The notes under the pieces are model-generated. The model made no database searches and was not told the origin of the DNA. It was given only the letters and a program-made list of their open reading frames with translations. Positions 37,801 through 49,917 of a stretch of 64,000 nt of DNA are shown here, in pieces (positions within the stretch are counted from its first letter, which is position 1; each line of letters begins with the position of its first letter). Source of the DNA: Phylloscopus collybita (taxonomy: Eukaryota; Chordata; Aves; Passeriformes; Phylloscopidae); the NCBI GenBank assembly GCA_027886175.1, contig JAJNNQ010000004.1, positions 930,001 to 994,000 on the forward strand. Direction: 5' to 3'. Position numbers and translations under genes: made by a program.

Positions 37801-38783
37801 TCCTTAATTATTATGTATTTTGGTGATTTCTAGTTGGAGTTTATATACTATGTAGATTTTGTATACTACACTGTTGTTATCTCCAATCCTGTATGAAAAG
37901 CAAGACCCAGAGAAAGGCGTGATAAAAAGCATGGTCCGTAACAACCTTAATTATTACCTTCATTGCTACTTCAAGAAAGTATGAATTTTTTAAGCTGTTC
38001 AGAGGATTTGGTGTTCATATAGGTGATACAATTTCCAGGGCAATAAGTTTATTCACATTTAATCTGTTCAAGTAGAAGTATTTTATTCAGCTAAATGAAA
38101 TTATTTAGATATTTAATTTAAAATAAAAATTGGATATTTAGTTAAGTAGGAAATGGAAAAGTTCTAAAATAAATATGTAACCTACTGGAGTGAAGGAAGT
38201 CCATCTGTCATTTCATTTCACTAGGATTCCACCCATGGAAATACATGCCATACATGGAGGTAAATTGCACCATAAATCACCAGCAGAACCAACATCCTCA
38301 GAAAGGCTGAGGGTATCTCATGGTTAATAATTTAGATAAGGTCTGTAATTCCCTAGTGAGGTTGTGCATTTGTAATGTAGTAGTTAACAAGTGGTCTCTG
38401 TGTCTAACATTAAAGTGAACATTAATTATCATAACTGTACCTGAAAATATGTTACATTACACCACAATTTCCCGCTAATCCCACACCCTAATACTCAATA
38501 AGATACAGTGTGTGCAGAGAGGAACCAGATTTAATAGATGCTATGGGTCTAGCAGTTTAGGCTTGGCATCAGAAATGCTAGAAAAGCACAGCAGAAAAAG
38601 AAGCTACAGCAGCAGCGGCTGCTGAAAAGGTGGCAGAGATTGTAATGCAACCTGTGTTCAATATACTGTAATGCAGCTTGATAAGCAGGAGAAGGTGATC
38701 CATCTGGAGTTCAAGTTTTAATTTTGTAGGAGTACAACCAAGCTACATTACTTCTGTCATGTCTATGCAAAAAAAAAAAAAAA
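34817..38783. other. Intergenic, no supported gene
   Basis: AT-rich sequence without recognisable exons, RNA genes or transposons. It ends at a 15-base A run (38769-38783) immediately left of an LTR. Confidence 0.45.
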
Positions 38784-39378
38784 TGTCTGTGCTCATTTTG
38801 GCTGGGGTAGGGTTAATTTTCTTCACAGTGGCTGTTCTGGAGCTTGTTTTGGATTTGTGCTGAACATAGGGCTGATAATATAGAGATGCTTTTGTTATTG
38901 CTGAGCAGAGTTTACACAGACCCAAGGCCTCTTCTGCTTTTCACATGGCCATGCTGGCAAGAACATTGGGGGTGCATGGTAGGTTGGGAGGAGACACAGC
39001 CAGGACAGGTGACCCCAGCTGAGCAAAGGGATATTCCAGACCACATGGCATCATGCTCTGTTTATAAAATGGGGGTAGAAGGTGAAAGAGGGGAGACGTT
39101 TGGAGAGTCGGTGTTTGTCTTTCCAAGTAACTTGCATGTGATGGGGCCCTGCTCTCCTGGGGAGGGCTAAATATCTGCCTGCCCATGGGAAGGGGTGATT
39201 GATTCCTTGTTTTGCTTTGCTTGTGCGCATGGCTTTTGCTTTCCCTAGTTGGCTCTCTTTATCTCAACCCATGGGCTTTCTTCCTTTTACCCTTCCAATT
39301 CTCTCCCTGATCCAGCTTGTGGGGGATGAGCAAGTGGCTGTGAGAGGCTTACTTGCTGGATGGGGTTAAACCGTGACA
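38784..39378 (+). mobile_element. Avian endogenous-retrovirus LTR (solo)
   Basis: Matches an LTR family common in birds: TTGGCTGGGGTAGGGTTAA near the left end, TTGGATTTGTGCTGAACA, CCAGGACAGGTGACCCCAGC, GGGATATTCCAGACCAC, a TATA-like TTTATAAAATGGGGG at 39060, CCTGCCTGCCCATGGGAAG, CCTTGTTTTGCTTTGCTTG, and the right end GGGGTTAAACCGTGACA. The TATA-like element and the order of blocks suggest plus-strand sense. No coding retroviral sequence adjoins it. The left end could be about 15 bases further right, and no target-site duplication is evident. Confidence 0.85.
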
Positions 39379-39841
39379 TTGTCACAGTGCAATAATCACA
39401 GGACCTACAGAATACCTACAGAATGTTCAACCTTCCTTTGGATTTTGTTGTCAAGCTTACATAAACTAAATGAAATTACACAAGAAATTAATTCTTTATT
39501 GCATGAAGAAAGTGAGAATTTTATGTCATATTATAAACATTGATTAGGCTTACATATAAATAATCCCGTCATGGATTATAAAAGTACTTTAGACTTCAAG
39601 AGAAATTATCTGTGAGTTCTGCCTGCAGTGTTGGAGCCTCAGAATTTCACAGACAAATGCTAATGCATCTGCTATTTTTATTTAGTTTGATTTTTTTAAA
39701 GCTGGAAACCATCCCAAAATGGGTTTCCATACACAAAATGTCATCACCTATATTAATTTACACTTTTACCATTATGTCTTAAAAAGAAATTATTTTTAAT
39801 TAAAACTGCAAGTGTGAGAGAAATTAGAGATTGGACAGACT
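39379..39841. other. Spacer between two LTR pieces, no gene seen
   Basis: About 460 bases of AT-rich sequence between two co-oriented LTR copies. It shows no primer-binding site, gag or pol similarity, so it does not look like a deleted provirus interior. Confidence 0.5.
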
Positions 39842-40085
39842 CAGCTGACTGGGGCTGGGGTATAGTTAATTTTATTCATATAGTTTGTTTGGTGCTGCTT
39901 TGGATTTGTGATGCAAACAGTGTTGATAACACTCAGATGCTTTAGTTTTTGCTTATTCAGTGTAGAGGCTTTTTTTGCCCTCATACTGCCCTGCCAACAA
40001 GTAGGCTGGGGTGCACAAGAGTTTTGAGGGGTACTCAGTTGAGACAACTGACTCCAACTGACTAAAGGGATGTTCCTTACTGCCA
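39842..40085 (+). mobile_element. Truncated LTR of the same family as 38784-39378
   Basis: GGGGCTGGGGTATAGTTAA, TTGGATTTGTGATGCAAACAG, TGTTGATAACACTCAGATGC, GAGGCTTTTTTTGCCCTC and CCAACTGACTAAAGGGATG align in order with the left third to half of the neighbouring LTR, but with many substitutions and small deletions. Similarity stops at about 40085, so the downstream promoter and 3' half are missing. Confidence 0.82.
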
Positions 40086-42457
40086 ACAGGTTGTACAAGA
40101 CCTGTTCAAGAAAGATGCTTTCTTAAACCTGAAGATATCCCTAAATATACAGTTTTTTGTGATATGCTAGTACAAGTACCCTGTTCAAGATTGCTGTACT
40201 TCCAGGAAAAAATATTAGCACTAGAAAAAAATGTTGTTCAAACATGATAGGTAATTTTTCCTTCATTTTTTTTTTCTCTACAGTTGATGCAAGTGTTCTT
40301 TTGTGTTCACAACTGACATCCCTTAAATAACAGCCAGTGGCATTTTGTTAAAATGATAACAGCTGATAACAATGCCAGTTACAAGTCATTTTCACAATGA
40401 AAGTGAGACTTCGTTGTAAGAAACATCAATGCTTGTGCATTCTCCTAAGAATGGCTGGACATGAAATTCACACAAACTCATGAATAGTTGTTGAAGTGAA
40501 GGAAAGACCTATTATCTCCTTTAATTGAATTTAATAACAGTTATTTTGAGGCAAGCACTCAAGTGTAAGATAGCCACCAAACAGAAGACATAGTTATGAT
40601 ATTGATAAAAATCTGAATGCTGAGTTTTCTGTGGCTTTGTTCTTGGGGCAGTAATAGTCACGCTACCTATGGACATTTCATATCTTAAGAATACCTTATG
40701 TTATATCTACTGATCAGTTCTAACAAAATACAAAAAAAATCCCTCAAAAAATTGAAGAACTTACACAATTTATTATTAATATTATGGTACCATTCTCTTA
40801 CATCAAATAAATACTTCGTATGAACTGTGAACAACTAGAGCATTGTGATTACTGCATAGCCTACATTTTAACAGTTGAAATTACATTGAAATACATTTTC
40901 AATCAAATTTGATATATTTTAAAAGCTATTTGAAGATATTATATATAGATTTAGCAGAACAATTACATTTATTTATTCAATTTTACAAATTTATTCAGGA
41001 ATTCATCCCTAGAGGTCTGAAAATTATAACTAATTTGCCAACATTTCCAAGCTCTCATGCATACATTTCAGATGAAAATTATTTCATTTAACAACCTGAT
41101 TCTTTCTACATACTATTCTTCAAACCAATTACTTCAAGATGGTATGGAACAGGTAAAATTGATCCCAAATAAAAAATAACTCTAGCACCCTTTTCTATCT
41201 ACTCTTTAGCAACAGATTCTTTTTCTACTTTATAATTTTTTATTATTATTATTATTGCGAAGTACCAATAATTGAAAGTGGTTCTCTAGAATTCCCTCTA
41301 GAGATTCAGCTTGGAGACAAGACTACCAGGAGGATGACAAATGCCTTCTGGGAAAACAAAACCAGTAGACATATTGGTATTTTCTGGAACAGTCATCCTT
41401 TCAATGTTGATAGCAATTTAAATCAAGTAAGAATCATAGCATTTGGCCTAGTATATCTTGCTAGTTTCCTGTATTTATTTTTTAATAGAAACAGAGGGTG
41501 AGACTGGTAGCTGGGGATTCACACATTTGTCCTGCATACACCGCACCTCTGTACAGGTAAAGTATTTTTAGGGAATATTGATGGGTATGGGTTCTTTACA
41601 CTGCCTGGGAAAGATAATACTCCCTTGGCCAACCTTGAGGAAAAGGTAAATATCCCAATAGTATGGAGAAGCTGGCAATAGGGGTGATCTAATAGAAAAG
41701 TTAATTGTGGTAGCTCAGGCAGTTGTTTTCTAAACCAACACCCTTGTTCAGCTTGGACACTAGCAGTAATGGATATCTTCTAAGTTGACTGTGAGCATCT
41801 AAAGCTGTGTGGGCTAAAGTACAGCTTACAAGATTTGTCAATGCCAAGGTCAGCAGACGCTCCCAAAAAAACTAAGTGAAGTTTTGAGTTTGGTTACAAG
41901 GTTAGAAAGGGAGTTTTGTATTGCCCTTTTTTTTCCTCTTAAAAGCTAATGAACTCTTCAAAGATAAAAATCTGTTTATTCCCATTGGCAACCAATAACC
42001 TAAATGAAATAGATATGTGTTTTCCACTGTGATTTATACCATTTGCTCTAGCATTTATATTACTGGCTTGTACAAAGGAAAGAAATAGTAGTTTGAGCTC
42101 ATAATATGTCGGGCAAAATATCAAGAAGATTAGGCCACATGGTAGAGAAAGGTCTGATGAAAAACATACATTTACTGCAGAGAAATTTTTATGCCAAAAT
42201 CTAAGAAATCCGACTGCAAAACAGTGTCTGCCTTGTATCATAGTCTTTCCCCCCTCTTCCTCCATAAGATTTTCTTAGGAAGAAACTAGGGTTTAGCAAA
42301 AAGGATCTGAATAGCAGATTATTTCAAAAAGATTAGGAGAATTAATGTGGGCATGGAGAAAAGATAGAAACTGAGAAAATCTAGACTGTATTTTTGCTAG
42401 CAACAATATTAGTCTTTTCCTGTTCCATAAAATGAATACTACAAAAAAGCCACAAAT

Positions 42458-42487
42458 ACTACAGATGTTGAAACTACAGATGTTGAA
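42458..42487 (+). repeat. 15-base perfect tandem duplication
   Basis: ACTACAGATGTTGAA occurs twice head to tail with no mismatch. Confidence 0.9.
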
Positions 42488-42780
42488 GGAGACCATCAAA
42501 TGCACTTTGAGATGTTTATGATATTTATTATTATGACCTCATTTGAGATTCAGTCTAATATTAATTATGTACTGCAGCTGGTAGTCCACCATTTCCCTAG
42601 GGAATAAGGAAAATGCTTCCAATACATCACATCCATGAAAAACAAGCTATATGTTAGACAAACTGTTCCTTCACATATTTCAAGGCTACAACCTTTCTCT
42701 CCACTGCTCAGCAAGGAGTTATAAAAAAACAAAAAACAGCTGCTCTCTACAAGGATGAACATCTGACTCCTGACTAGCCG

Positions 42781-42814
42781 AACGATGTTGATGGTACCCC
42801 TTTTTTCACAGTTG
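42781..42814 (+). repeat. 34-base direct repeat, copy 1
   Basis: ATGTTGATGG, a short variable part, then CTTTTTTCACAGTTG. It matches copy 2 at 43177-43210 in 31 of 34 positions. Confidence 0.85.
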
Positions 42815-43176
42815 TCACCCCAGGGAGCATGCTGCCAAGAAGGCTGAATAAATGTCAGGACACAGGCTTTACTTTCAACCTTTGCTAAGCTCAGCTCAAT
42901 GCTTCTGTGCTGCAGAACTCACCCTTGCAATCACTGCCTCATCCAATGCGCCCTTTTCTTCCTAAATACATTTTGGCACATTGGGTAATATTCCGTTTCC
43001 TATTGACACAGAAGCATACTGGGGACAGTTAAGTCTGTTAAATGTATATGATTTGAAAATTTGCTTTGATTCTTACTAGTTCAAATCCTTCAGCTCTGAT
43101 AGTAACATTTGGTTATGATTCTTTCACTGACTTGCTTTCCATTTTTGTTGTACCAAGATGTAGACAGAAGTGCCAG

Positions 43177-43210
43177 AACTATGTTGATGGCACCTCTTTT
43201 TTCACAGTTG
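43177..43210 (+). repeat. 34-base direct repeat, copy 2
   Basis: Same orientation as copy 1 and 396 bases away. Sequence on either side does not align with the flanks of copy 1. Confidence 0.85.
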
Positions 43211-45141
43211 GTTGCATCACATAAAAGAGCCACACAGAGAGGAAAAAACTGAGAAGACAACTGTTAAGAGGGAAGTAAAATAAAATTTCTTCATAAAGAA
43301 GCTCCTATTCTCAGGGAATAGCCATGTCTCAGGGGGAAAAAACATGAGGACATATCCCCAGCTATCAGGGAAGATGAGCACAACCAGAACAGACTAGTCT
43401 GGATATTACAAGAGAGAGCATATCAAACCCCTGTAGTAGCACAATGGGATTTTCAGAGTCATATTTTTATGAGGCACAACACTGCTCTTAGTTGCAGGAA
43501 AGCTACAAGGTGAGAAATTGCATTTACCAGCAGTTTATGAGGATTATTATGGACATAGCTCTGTTGGTGATACTGTGCTGATTTAGCAGAGTTGCAGGCT
43601 CTGCTAAGCACAAATAATAAGACCTAGTACATGAAATTAAGGCAAGTACTCTTTGAAAGCAGAGTGCTTCATAAAATATATCAGATACTTTTGATGCATA
43701 TGTGATGTCTCAGTGACTTGGCTCTACGGATTCCCTCTCAGGCACAGACAATACTTTTGCTAAAGATGTTCATGGCATCTCTTTGCTTTGGTTGGGGTGC
43801 TAGTTCTAGTGTTATCACTTTAGGTATTCTTGTACAAATTGTCAGGTTCCTATCACCCTCTCTTTTCATTTTTGCAGGATGCTAGGGTGAAATTTGCCTC
43901 AGTTTGGGTCCACCAAATTTTCAGGACTGCATTAGAAGCTGTTACTGTTGTTCTCCCCTGCTAGATATATAGTACATTTTTTTCTGAATGGAAAAATACT
44001 TCAGATACTGAAATATATAATCAATATATTGATTATTCTGTTTGTTGTAGTTTGATTTTTTGTACTTCTGCCGTTCCTTTTTTCCTCTGGCATCAGTTTT
44101 AAATCTTACAGGCTCACTGCATCCAGGTTTCTATTAAATATGACAACGTGGTTCTTGGCTGATGACAAAATATAGTTTGAGGAACCAAGTATAAATGACA
44201 CCACATGATTTCTCTAATGAAGTTTTGCTACTGAGGTAGTTTTCCTTTTGTACTGGGATGAGTGATTTTATATCTCACCCCAGACTTCAGTACCTGAAGT
44301 CACTGTTGTTGGTTTCTGCATTATACATTGCTGTGTTAGATATATGATGTCTTTAAAAACAGAGTTTCAAATCATCTGTTTTCTAGCAAACTTACATTTG
44401 GAAAATCAGGTTTCGTGGTTCTTGGAGAAGTTCTGGGGTAGCTTTATTGTGGATGTTGACTGTTAAACTGTTTAGGGTATGGTCCCACTTATCCTCAGCC
44501 AATATACCAGTTTTTGCCTGCTAGCTTTGGGGATTGAAAACCTTTTTTCAGACTACAAAATATTATTATTATAAGTGGGGTGTCCCTTTATTTATGATAA
44601 ATCCAGAAAAATTTGACAGGCTTTTCTAAATATTTTTCCAAATATTATTTGCTGTTCTAGAGCTGTCTCTCCGCTCCTCTTTTCAATGGCCTTACAAAGG
44701 TCCAGGAGAGGCCAAAATTACAGCCTGTAATTGAATTGCAGGTGAAGAATCAGATTCTTCCAAAATTTTGCTTGCCTTGTATTTTCAAGTACATCTTTTT
44801 CCTTTCCTTTAGAAAGCAGTCCTACCTCATAATGTGAATACCAACCTACTACTTTCTGTTTCACTTACTAAACACAATAAATGTTCTATTCCAAACCACT
44901 TTCTAAAATAAAGCCACTGTCTGGAAATCTTAGTTTGTACTGGTACCCATGTATTTGTTAAGTACAGAATGAGGGACTCCCAATGGAACCTGATTTTGCA
45001 GTTCTGCATCCTGCAGCATCTCAGTTCATGTCACCTTGCACCTACATTTGAGATGGCTCCACAGCAATGATATTATCCTCCAAAGAAGTCTTTTAACAGT
45101 TATAATAATATCTTTGAGAATGGGATGTATTTTTAAAGCAT

Positions 45142-45620
45142 ATATAGATATGGAGTGCTGTGTTCACTTCTGGGCTCCCCAGTACCAGGGAGACATGAAG
45201 CTCCTGAAGCAGGTCCAGCAGAGGATAATACAGATGATTAAAGGACAGGAGCATCTCTCTTATGAGGAAAGGCTGAGGAAGCCTTTTCAGGCTTCTGAAG
45301 AGCCAAGTGAGAGGGGACCTCAGCAATGTGTATAAATATCTAAAGGGACAGTGTCAGAGGATGGAGCCAGGTTCCTCTTGGTATAAGCAATAAGACAAGA
45401 GGCAATGGGCAGAAACTGATACACATGAAGTTCCACCTGAATATTGTCCAGAGAGGTGATGTAGTCTCCCTCACTGGAGACATTCAAAAGCCATCTGGAC
45501 ACAATCCTGTGCTGTGTATTCTAGAATGATCTTGCTTGAGCAGGGAGGTTGGACCAGATGACTCACTGTGGTCCCTGTAGACCTGACCTGTTCTGTGATT
45601 CTGTGAATCTGTGATTCTGT
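45142..45620 (+). mobile_element. CR1 LINE, 3' fragment of about 480 bases
   Basis: The longest CR1 piece in the window, in sense orientation: GGAGTGCTGTGTTCACTTC, CTCCTGAAGCAGGTCCAGC, GAGGAAAGGCTGAGGAAGCC, GAGAGGGGACCTCAGCAATG, TGGAGCCAGGTTCCTCTTGG, GGTTGGACCAGATGACTCAC, and a tail of repeated ATTCTGTG-like octamers ending at 45620. It covers the end of the reverse-transcriptase reading frame region and 3' UTR but encodes no intact protein. Open frames on both strands here are remnants or chance. Confidence 0.95.
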
Positions 45621-45669
45621 ATTATCCATTAATGGCAAGTCCATCTTAAAACATACAATTCTAGTAAAG

Positions 45670-45838
45670 TGGGTTTTGTTTTGGTTTTTTTTGTTGGGTT
45701 TTGGGGTTTTTTGTTGTTGTTGTTGTTGGGGGTGGTTTTTTGGGTGTTTTTTTGGTGTTTTTTTTGGTGTTTTGTTTTGTTTTGTTTTAGGGGTTTTGTT
45801 GTTGTTGTTGTTTTGTTTTCTTTTTTTGTAATTTTGTG
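45670..45838 (+). repeat. G/T-only low-complexity tract
   Basis: About 165 bases almost entirely of G and T: GGGTTTT, GTT triplets, TTTTGGTG and GTTTT units. It begins about 50 bases after the CR1 tail. Both strands are open in some frames (poly Val/Leu/Phe or Thr/Lys/Asn), which is an artefact. Confidence 0.92.
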
Positions 45839-47702
45839 GGGATCAATTATTCCCAAAGAGAGAGAAAGAGCAGTTAAACCTCTTTGCAATCTCATCTCTC
45901 CCCAGTTTCACACATTATGTCTAATGATAGCTAAAAAGCAATGAAATTGGGATTTCATGAGATTAATTATAAATTATTAGATAGCAGATATCATAATTTC
46001 TGTATGAAAACACAGTAACTCATCTTGTTCTTACCTGGTGCTCTGACTTTTCTTGTATAAAATATTCGGTTTAGAAATACTGAACTGCCTGTGCTGAAGT
46101 TCTGACAATGTATGTGTAGGTTTTAGCTAGCAAATAATCTTGTTCTTTTTCCCTCTCAACCAATACAATCCGTGCCACTTTAGCATGGCATCATTCCTAA
46201 AATAATATAACATGCTTCAGGCCAAGGCTTATTAGCTCGGGCTCTGTGATATTCTAATTGCAGTTAAATGGCTCTTGTTGGCTTAGGCTCTCAGAAGAGC
46301 ATGCTCATGACTATTACAGCATACCATTTGGTAATACCTCAGGAAGTAAACATCTTAATTAATAACCCCACTATAACTGCTGTGTGTATCTTTGCAATTG
46401 CAGCTGTTGTCTCTGGAGCTCCTGTTACTGCCTCTGAGGTTGGCTACGCTGGGGATCCAAGCTGAAGTGGTACAATCTGTTTAATTCTGCACTGAAGGAG
46501 TGTGTATAACATCAATTATGTTATGGTAGGTGGAAAGCCTACAGACAAAGCTTAGCAACTGCTTAAACTGTAATCAATGCCTCTTCAGGAAGCTAGGTTC
46601 TTAAGCCTTCATGAGTTGTATTGTCATCACATTTGTAAGTTTCTTTCAAACTGTTTTTGTTGGTCTATCAGAAAATCCTATGCTTCCATTCATAAATTTT
46701 CAATTTTATCTCCTTTTTCTGTCTTCAGTGTTATAAAAAATAAATCTTTGTTTTGGTATGTTTGGCTTTGCGTTTTCACATCACACAATTTTATCCAGTA
46801 ATTATGGTAATCTATACCAAAAGAAGGAGTGAAAAAAAGAGCAATTTTCCATGACAGGTTTTTATATGGAAAAAGACTGGCTTGTTTCCCCATTAGTAAT
46901 TCTAAAATTATGAAAGAATAATTATAGATTAAATTCATTTGCATCCAAAGAACCTTATCCTTTTTAACTCTAACAGATGAACTTAAATGATACAAATATT
47001 GGTGTGCAGGTCTCTGCACTGGCATTTGATGGAAATGTATCCAGCAATTATGTAACAATCAACCCCCAGAGAAATTATTAATATCTAATACCTTTGTTTT
47101 CCTTTTTTCAAGATACGTCATGTCCAGTTTTCTGACTTATAGTTGGAATAACAAAAGAAGTCACAAATAGCCAACTGCTGACAGTATGCCAAATGTTGAT
47201 TTGAATATAAAAAAATAAGTTGCAGTGACCTAGCCATTATATTGAAAGAAAACACAAAGTTATTTAATCTGTCAACCTAACTAGAGTTGAAGATTTTCCA
47301 CCAGATAGATAGTCAGGACTCATATTCTAATTATAAAGTGTGTTTCCAGGAATCTATTCCTCTTTGCCTCTATCACACTCATCTGTCATTTGTTCAGTCT
47401 CTGAAATATTCCAGACTTGACCTTGTTCCTGTTTTCTTTTTCTGTTTCTCTCTACTACTCTTCTACTGGCAGCTTTCATATACCACGTGATGTTTTGTAC
47501 CTCATTGAAAAGTCAGGGTGTTTCTTGAGTACAGTTTTCTGGATTATAGCATCGTTATTACTTTAAATTAGATCTTATAGTTCTTCAAGATCTGTTCTTC
47601 AAGTTTAAACCAAAAGAAGAAAAAATCTTTCAATTAGCCTGGTAAAAGGAAGGATTCTCCTGTAGTGCAATTACTTCCTACTTCAATTTGCAAGTCAAAA
47701 TT
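45839..47702. other. Intergenic, no supported gene
   Basis: AT-rich sequence with no recognisable exon, RNA gene or transposon. Short open frames on both strands (for example 46268-46465 plus, 46690-47058 minus) have no domain or splice support. Confidence 0.45.
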
Positions 47703-47790
47703 AAAAAAAAAAAACAAAAAAAAAAAAAACAAAACAAAACAAAACAAAAAAAAAAAAAAAAAAAAAAAAAACAACAAAAAAAAAAAAAAC
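47703..47790 (+). repeat. A-rich tract with (AAAAC)n core
   Basis: Long A runs broken by single C, including four AAAAC units, about 88 bases in total. Confidence 0.93.
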
Positions 47791-49798
47791 AGAGCTCACA
47801 TGCGGTAGATTAACCTGATTGTGACAGGGATGAGAATTTATTAATAAATCTGTACTTGCATTTTTGTATTTTTTTTATATAGTATCAAAGAAAGCTTTCC
47901 AATATACATTTTCCTAAAAGTGGGTACTGGGAAAAATGGAAGGCTTCTCCCATGAAGAGCACTATGAAGTGGTTTTGAGTGTCATATATTTGTTTTTTCA
48001 GACAGAAAATGTGACTTTGCCATAGCCTTATAAATGTTAGATGCTCTTATGAACAGAGAAATTGTCTTTACTCAGCTTAGTCACAAACTCCTCTTTATTA
48101 GAAAAATCTAATCTGGATTTTCTTTGATTCCTTTATTTAATTTTTTTTTTCTTTACCTTCTACAAAGTATTTCTCAGAACTTTGGTAACGCTTCATGCCA
48201 GAGCCTTTTCATCAATTTAATTTCATAGCTTGATTTGAAGATTTTTAAAAATAAATTTAAAAATCAAGTATTATTTTTGCTTAAATATGGTTAAGCAAAA
48301 TGGTTTATAAAATAAAAAACTTTAAAATTCTTAATTTAGCTATAGATTTTATCTTTTTCATATGTGTATTTAATGTATCCCTTTTTAATTTAGGGGAATA
48401 AAATGAACTAATATTGTGAACTATTTTGGAGCAACTCATATAAACAAAAGCTGCACTGAAATTGCATGTCAGTTTAGGTTATCCAGTATAAAATGAAAAA
48501 GACTTTGAAGACATCCAGTATTAAATGGATAAAACTACAGAGTTACGTGGCATAATCTTCTTGTTTTATTCTGCAGTCCTGTATTGACAAATTCTGAAAT
48601 ACAGCTCTGTATAAAGCAATATCATACATGGATTTACACAAGATCACACAAGTTACCTTAAAATAGAGAGATTTAAATGTGAGATTTAAATTTGCTTTGC
48701 CACAGAGATACCACAAAGACGGGGAATTTCATTTAGCTCAAATGAGACATTAGTAATCTGCTCAAATGATGATGCAGACACAAAGAAAGAGTGAAGTTAG
48801 GTGTAGCTGGACAACAAGTTAATGTAGTGTATTAGAGTTATTTATCAACATTTTGAAAGTTGATTAGAAGATCAATTTAAATAGAAAACTAGGGTAAAAT
48901 CTGATGTAGTGCTATTTACTGAATGGGAAGGACTCTATGGCTGTGATACTTCAGTCTTGATAAAGCTGAGATAATGAGGATTTATCAGGACTGTGAAGAG
49001 GGAATAGCAATAGTTCAGATAAGTGATTAATGACTTATTCAAGATTTCAGCAAAAGAAAGGTCATCATAAGACAATGCAGACAATGTTCCAGAGGAGGAA
49101 AACTTAGGGATAAAAAAGAGCATTAAAGGAAAAGGGAAAAAGTTTCTTGATAGACCAAAATTATTCACAAGGCTTTCTAAATATAAAAAACTAAGGATAA
49201 TAAAAGGAGTCAGGTATTTTTGGACTATGTCTTTTAAGCAGGACAGTTTGAAAGAAGGTCTTTATGGAATACTCAAGTTTCTCCTGTGACAGAGCAACTT
49301 TTCTCTGCTTTTACAGTCCTACCTCATAGCAAATGCTTATTAAGTTTTCCTTAATGGGCAGCATGATGTCAGATGGTTCATGCATAAAAGCTGCAACATG
49401 AGAATACAGTTGTTGCTTCTACACTATTATTCTCTTGAAGAGTATGTTCAAAGGACTAACATGCAGCACTCTCAAATTGTGATAGACAAAATTATATGAT
49501 TTTCATAAAACCTAACAAACTGAAAATCAATATTAAAAATTATAAGGTTTGACTGCTCTACCGATTTTAAGTTTTGTTTAGAAAATGCAAGCAAATATTC
49601 TGTCAGCCTCATACATACCTGGGGAACAGAGTACTAAAGAGGAAAGAGCCTTAGTTAGATCAAATTCCATTTACAGAATTACCTGGACTTCTTTGAAATT
49701 GTACAAAAATGAGAGGAGTGATTTAAAAATGCTGAAAGGCTATACTTTTTCTGATGAATAAATATATTTTATGTGGGCCTAATTATTATCCCACAGGA

Positions 49799-49799
<1 letters not shown>
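47791..49799. other. Intergenic, no supported gene
   Basis: AT-rich, no recognisable feature. The minus-strand open frame at 48935-49168 is not supported by any domain. Confidence 0.45.

Positions 49800-49847
<48 letters not shown>
49800..49847 (+). repeat. poly(A) run, 48 bases
   Basis: The longest homopolymer in the window. The upstream sequence is not a recognised gene or CR1 element, so a retrocopy tail is not shown. The count may be inexact. Confidence 0.95.
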
Positions 49848-49848
<1 letters not shown>

Positions 49849-49888
49849 ACCCAAACAAACAAAATCCCCACCCGCAAGTAAATAGCAA

Positions 49889-49917
49889 TCAAAACTGTGT
49901 AATCTTCACAGTTTTGA
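49889..49917. repeat. Perfect inverted repeat, 11-base arms
   Basis: TCAAAACTGTG, a seven-base loop, then CACAGTTTTGA, about 40 bases to the right of the 48-base A run. It is the longest perfect hairpin of mixed composition noticed in the window. Confidence 0.85.

Larger units (their letters stand above)
40086..45141. other. Intergenic, no supported gene
   Basis: AT-rich sequence with a short (TTA)n run (41240-41256), an 8-base-arm hairpin (41283-41304), a 15-base tandem duplication (42458-42487) and a separated 34-base direct repeat (42781 and 43177). The minus-strand open frame at 41939-42265 lacks a consistent splice context and is not called. Confidence 0.45.

Noticed and set aside
38784..40085. 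Reading the two LTR pieces as the ends of one endogenous provirus
   Set aside because: The spacer is only about 460 bases with no retroviral coding relics, and the second piece is truncated and more diverged than the first.
45629..45944. Open frames rich in Val/Leu/Phe (plus) and Thr/Lys/Asn (minus)
   Set aside because: They translate the G/T-only low-complexity tract.
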